Shown here: piece by piece, positions 61,197 to 64,000 of the stretch
How the letters are laid out: every line of letters starts with the position of its first letter
Numbering within the stretch: the first letter of the stretch is position 1
Source of the DNA: Dastarcus helophoroides
Lineage: Eukaryota; Arthropoda; Insecta; Coleoptera; Bothrideridae
NCBI GenBank assembly: GCA_028583605.1
Contig: CM053327.1
Location: 23,361,629 to 23,425,628 of the forward strand
Reading direction: 5' to 3'
DNA: 64,000 nt
Notes under the pieces: model-generated
Databases searched by the model: none
The model's input: only the letters and a program-made list of their open reading frames with translations
Told to the model about the DNA's origin: nothing
Program-made: the position numbers and the translations under genes

Positions 61197-63812
61197 TTCA
61201 TCATCTTGAAAGTATTGTTATGTGATATGTTCAATTTAAAAGATGCCGTGAATTTAAACACTTCATTGAAACCAAGAAACGGAACGTAATACGACAATTA
61301 ATCAATTATTAAACACTGGATGCATACCCCGCACGGAATACATGACAATCGGAATGCGCCTATATTTTTATGGGACACCTGCGTCGCGAGGTTCCCATTG
61401 GGGAAGGTCTAGTAGTCTACTATACAGCGTTTCCCAAGTGATGGGTCGTGAGCCGGTACTGGGCCACGAAAATAAAATTCTGGGTCGCAGAATTCTCTTC
61501 ATACTCGCAAATGGTCTATATTTATAGACTTAAATAGTTAAAAAAAGTTTTTAGTGAGTCGTGCCTTTCCTGATCTAAATGTCCTTTGAACAGTAATGTA
61601 TTGCACTTAAGGTTTGATAGGTATTGCTATAAATGTGAAAAGGTTCCGAGTTTGTCACCTTCAGTTTGAATGGTTGTAGAGTTCTTGAGTAAAACTATCG
61701 GAGACACATTTTCCAATATGGCGGCCAACCACACCACGCAATCTTGCTGACAAATTGTCAAATACTTTTTAATAGCTCCCCAGTAAGCTCCTAACATATC
61801 GTCGACGTCGTAGAATTTGCAGAGTCAAATGACAAAATAACTGGACCACTTTGGTTATGCTCACTTTACTTCAGCCATTTCCAAGAGAAACGCGTAAAAC
61901 ACTCTCATTAAACATATAAAGATTGCCGCTCCATTTGCTGCTTCAAAATGTTGCAGTGATTTAACTTAAAAGCCAATGTAATATTTAAATTCCTGCATAT
62001 TTGCAGTTTTCCTATTTTGAGAGAAACTTGGTGATTTTCCTTGTAATGCATTCTTACAGAATGTTTCAAAGCTCCTGGGATATAAATTTTCCACTTATTT
62101 TTGATGTCAAGATAAATCTATTGGATCCGATTTATCTTAATTCCAAAATATGCCTTTTGCCTTTGAAGAGAACAAACACGTTTTTGTACTTTGCTCAGAC
62201 ACATGTAACAAATTCTAATGAAATTTGTCACTTGGTCACTTCAAAGGATGCATTACTTTCAGTTATCACAGAAATCCGAAGAGGGGTTTAGCCCCTCCCC
62301 CCTCAATTTATGATGACTTTAGCAAGAAGACGTATATTCATAAGCTTCCTTTTAAGACTCTTGTAAACATTCGGGTTTTTTGCCTTACTTCGAAGGAAAA
62401 AAATTCTTTTCTCAAACACTGATAACTGATATTTATTAGTGCAAATTTAATTGCGTTATATAGAATTTAGTTGGATTTTGTCACGAATTGTAATTTTGAC
62501 AGGAAAGTAATTAATAGTTATTGACAAAAAGCTTTCCAATAATTGTTCAGTTTTTTTTTATTATAACACTTTCACTAATTAATAATATCTCTTTGGGCTA
62601 ATAGCAATTGACTGCATTTAGAAAATTAAAAAGAAATTTTTGTCATTATTTGAGAATTTTTGAAGTGAAAACTTCTTTAGGCGCGTTTAGCGATTTTGGA
62701 TAGGGGGTAAACTTATCATTTCGCGTTACCATCTCGCTAAAATACAAAATACTATATATTCTACTAAACATTAGAGCATATTAAAGTGTATTTAATTACC
62801 AATAAATATCCGCTTCCACACGATACAAGAATCTCCAAATATAAAAAGGAAGGTCAGTTTAACAGAATTTATTTTCAAAATGTCCAATATTCTGACTTGT
62901 TCACTAGTGTCGGTTCGAACTACGCTACATATTTCCTAGTTTTAAGTTTTTATCTCTATCGGCAGCTCCAAGATTGCCCATTTTTTTATTATTTCGAATC
63001 TATACAAAATAAGCATTAAACTGAAGATAATATTATCATATCTGACAGCTTCAAGTTACTCAGTGGAACTCGAGTCGGTTAAGTATTTATATGGTTGACT
63101 AATGGCTAAAGGTTGAACGTATTTAGAAATACTGTATTATGCTGATGGGGTCAAGAAAGGCCGAAACCGGTGGTTGGAAATATTTTAAATTTTAGCACGT
63201 TCGACTACTTCATCAGAACATTTAATTAACCTCGTCAATTTCTTCGCAATTCTTTGGCTGCTGAAAATTTGTCATCCTTTAAAGTGGCCAGTTAACAGAT
63301 TTTGTTAAAATTTTCTGAACAGCGTAGAAAAACATATATATTTTTTTTTCGGTAAAATTTAAACTCTTTTCACCGGCAAACGATACGTGGTAAATCGGCT
63401 TATTTCTACATCTAGAATAAATGGCAGCTCTTATGTTCCAGAAGTATTTGGAATACCATCTATTTTGTTAAATCTGACGTCAGTTTAATAAATCTAAATG
63501 TTACACCTTTACCTCTAAGCCTAAGCCATTTAGATTATTTGAATTTATACAAACATCTTTTTCGCTTTATCCTGATTCTATTTAACTAACCTCTGTCGAG
63601 ATCTAGTCGTTACGAATATTATTTTAAAAAGCTATCTCTGAGTGGTTATACGTTTCGTTTTATTTATTAATATAAAATTAAATACAATAATTTTTATAAA
63701 GAAGTTTCAATAGCTCCTACAGACCGAAACAATATACATAAAAATATTACGTATTTTATTTATATTCTGTTCTTATTTGATTTTTGGTTTAAAATTCTGC
63801 AAACATCCAACC
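61197..63812. other. Intergenic DNA
   Basis: A hAT-like end with GGGTCGTGAGCC/GGGTCGCAG motifs at 61425-61490 and a degenerate hammerhead-like string at 63142-63171 were seen. The rest is AT-rich, without genes. Confidence 0.45.
63142..63171 (+). ncRNA. Degenerate hammerhead-like remnant
   Basis: CTGATGG followed by GGTC/GGCC (stem II, one G-U pair), GAA and self-complementary ACCGGT repeats the layout of the 35.9-kb motif. The core A9 is G, and the residue after ACCGGT is G, which hammerheads do not allow at the cleavage point, so it would be inactive. Confidence 0.25.
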
Positions 63813-63871
63813 TCATTCTTCAACGGGTTCTTTGGGCTCAGCAGGTGCTTTATTTTCGCGTCTTACGACTC

Positions 63872-63902
<31 letters not shown>

Positions 63903-64000
63903 TTCCACCTCTTCAACAACTTGTAATTCTTTTTCACTAACTTCTTCACTTTCTTCTTCATCTATAGTTTCCTCTATTTCTTCATTTCTATTTCTTTTTA
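63813..64000 (-). CDS. C-terminal part of an acidic protein, incomplete at the window edge
   Basis: On the minus strand an open frame enters from the window edge and ends at TGA (63813-63815). It reads NEEIEETIDEEESEEVSEKE, then a run of Glu, then GVVRRENKAPAEPKEPVEE. The codon pattern mixes GAA and GAG, so it is not a simple repeat artefact. A Glu-rich C-terminal extension of this kind occurs in insect troponin T, but no diagnostic TnT sequence is in view and other acidic proteins fit equally. A TTTATT stretch at about 63660 could hold its poly(A) signal. Confidence 0.6.

Overview
This is AT-rich eukaryotic DNA, almost certainly from an insect (a beetle is plausible, but the order cannot be fixed from sequence alone). 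It has long and short introns with GT-AG borders, one recognisable multi-exon gene, decayed non-LTR retrotransposons, and many small inverted-repeat elements. No rRNA, tRNA, CRISPR or prokaryotic operon structure was seen.

The main gene is an Apaf-1/Dark-type apoptosome adaptor on the + strand, 24090-57115. I could chain 13 coding exons with compatible splice phases: CARD (exons 1-2), P-loop (exon 3), Walker B and sensor (exon 4), GxP box (exon 5), winged-helix/LHD (exon 6), then WD40 propellers (exons 8-13). The total is 1310 codons plus a stop, provided one extra base is discounted in each of exons 2 and 3. Both exons carry a single-base +1 frameshift inside a conserved domain. Either the assembly has indel errors or this is a damaged allele. 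A 19.6 kb intron separates the CARD from the nucleotide-binding domain.

Region by region: 1-3798 holds no gene, only a 219-bp inverted-repeat element at 1617-1835. 3799-6839 is a dead Jockey/CR1-like LINE (endonuclease, RT with YADD, C-terminal tail). 7322-8500 is a head-to-tail pair of 579-bp MITEs. 8501-24089 is intergenic with several foldback or TIR elements. 24090-57115 is the Apaf-1 gene, whose giant intron 2 contains a 6.25-kb Foldback-like element (28461-34708) with a 9-bp target duplication and arms built of about 148-bp tandem units. The same intron holds a palindromic element carrying hammerhead-ribozyme-like motifs (35808-36100), a 90-bp hAT MITE with an 8-bp target duplication, a 1.16-kb foldback element, an R1-like LINE tail and nested insertions. 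57116-63800 is the 3' flank, with another 1.35-kb foldback element. The window ends in the acidic C-terminus of a second, minus-strand gene (63813 to beyond 64000).

The most unusual items are the Foldback-like element with its alternating two-type satellite arms, the hammerhead-like palindrome family, and the Apaf-1 gene with two domain-internal frameshifts plus substitutions at Walker B and sensor I.
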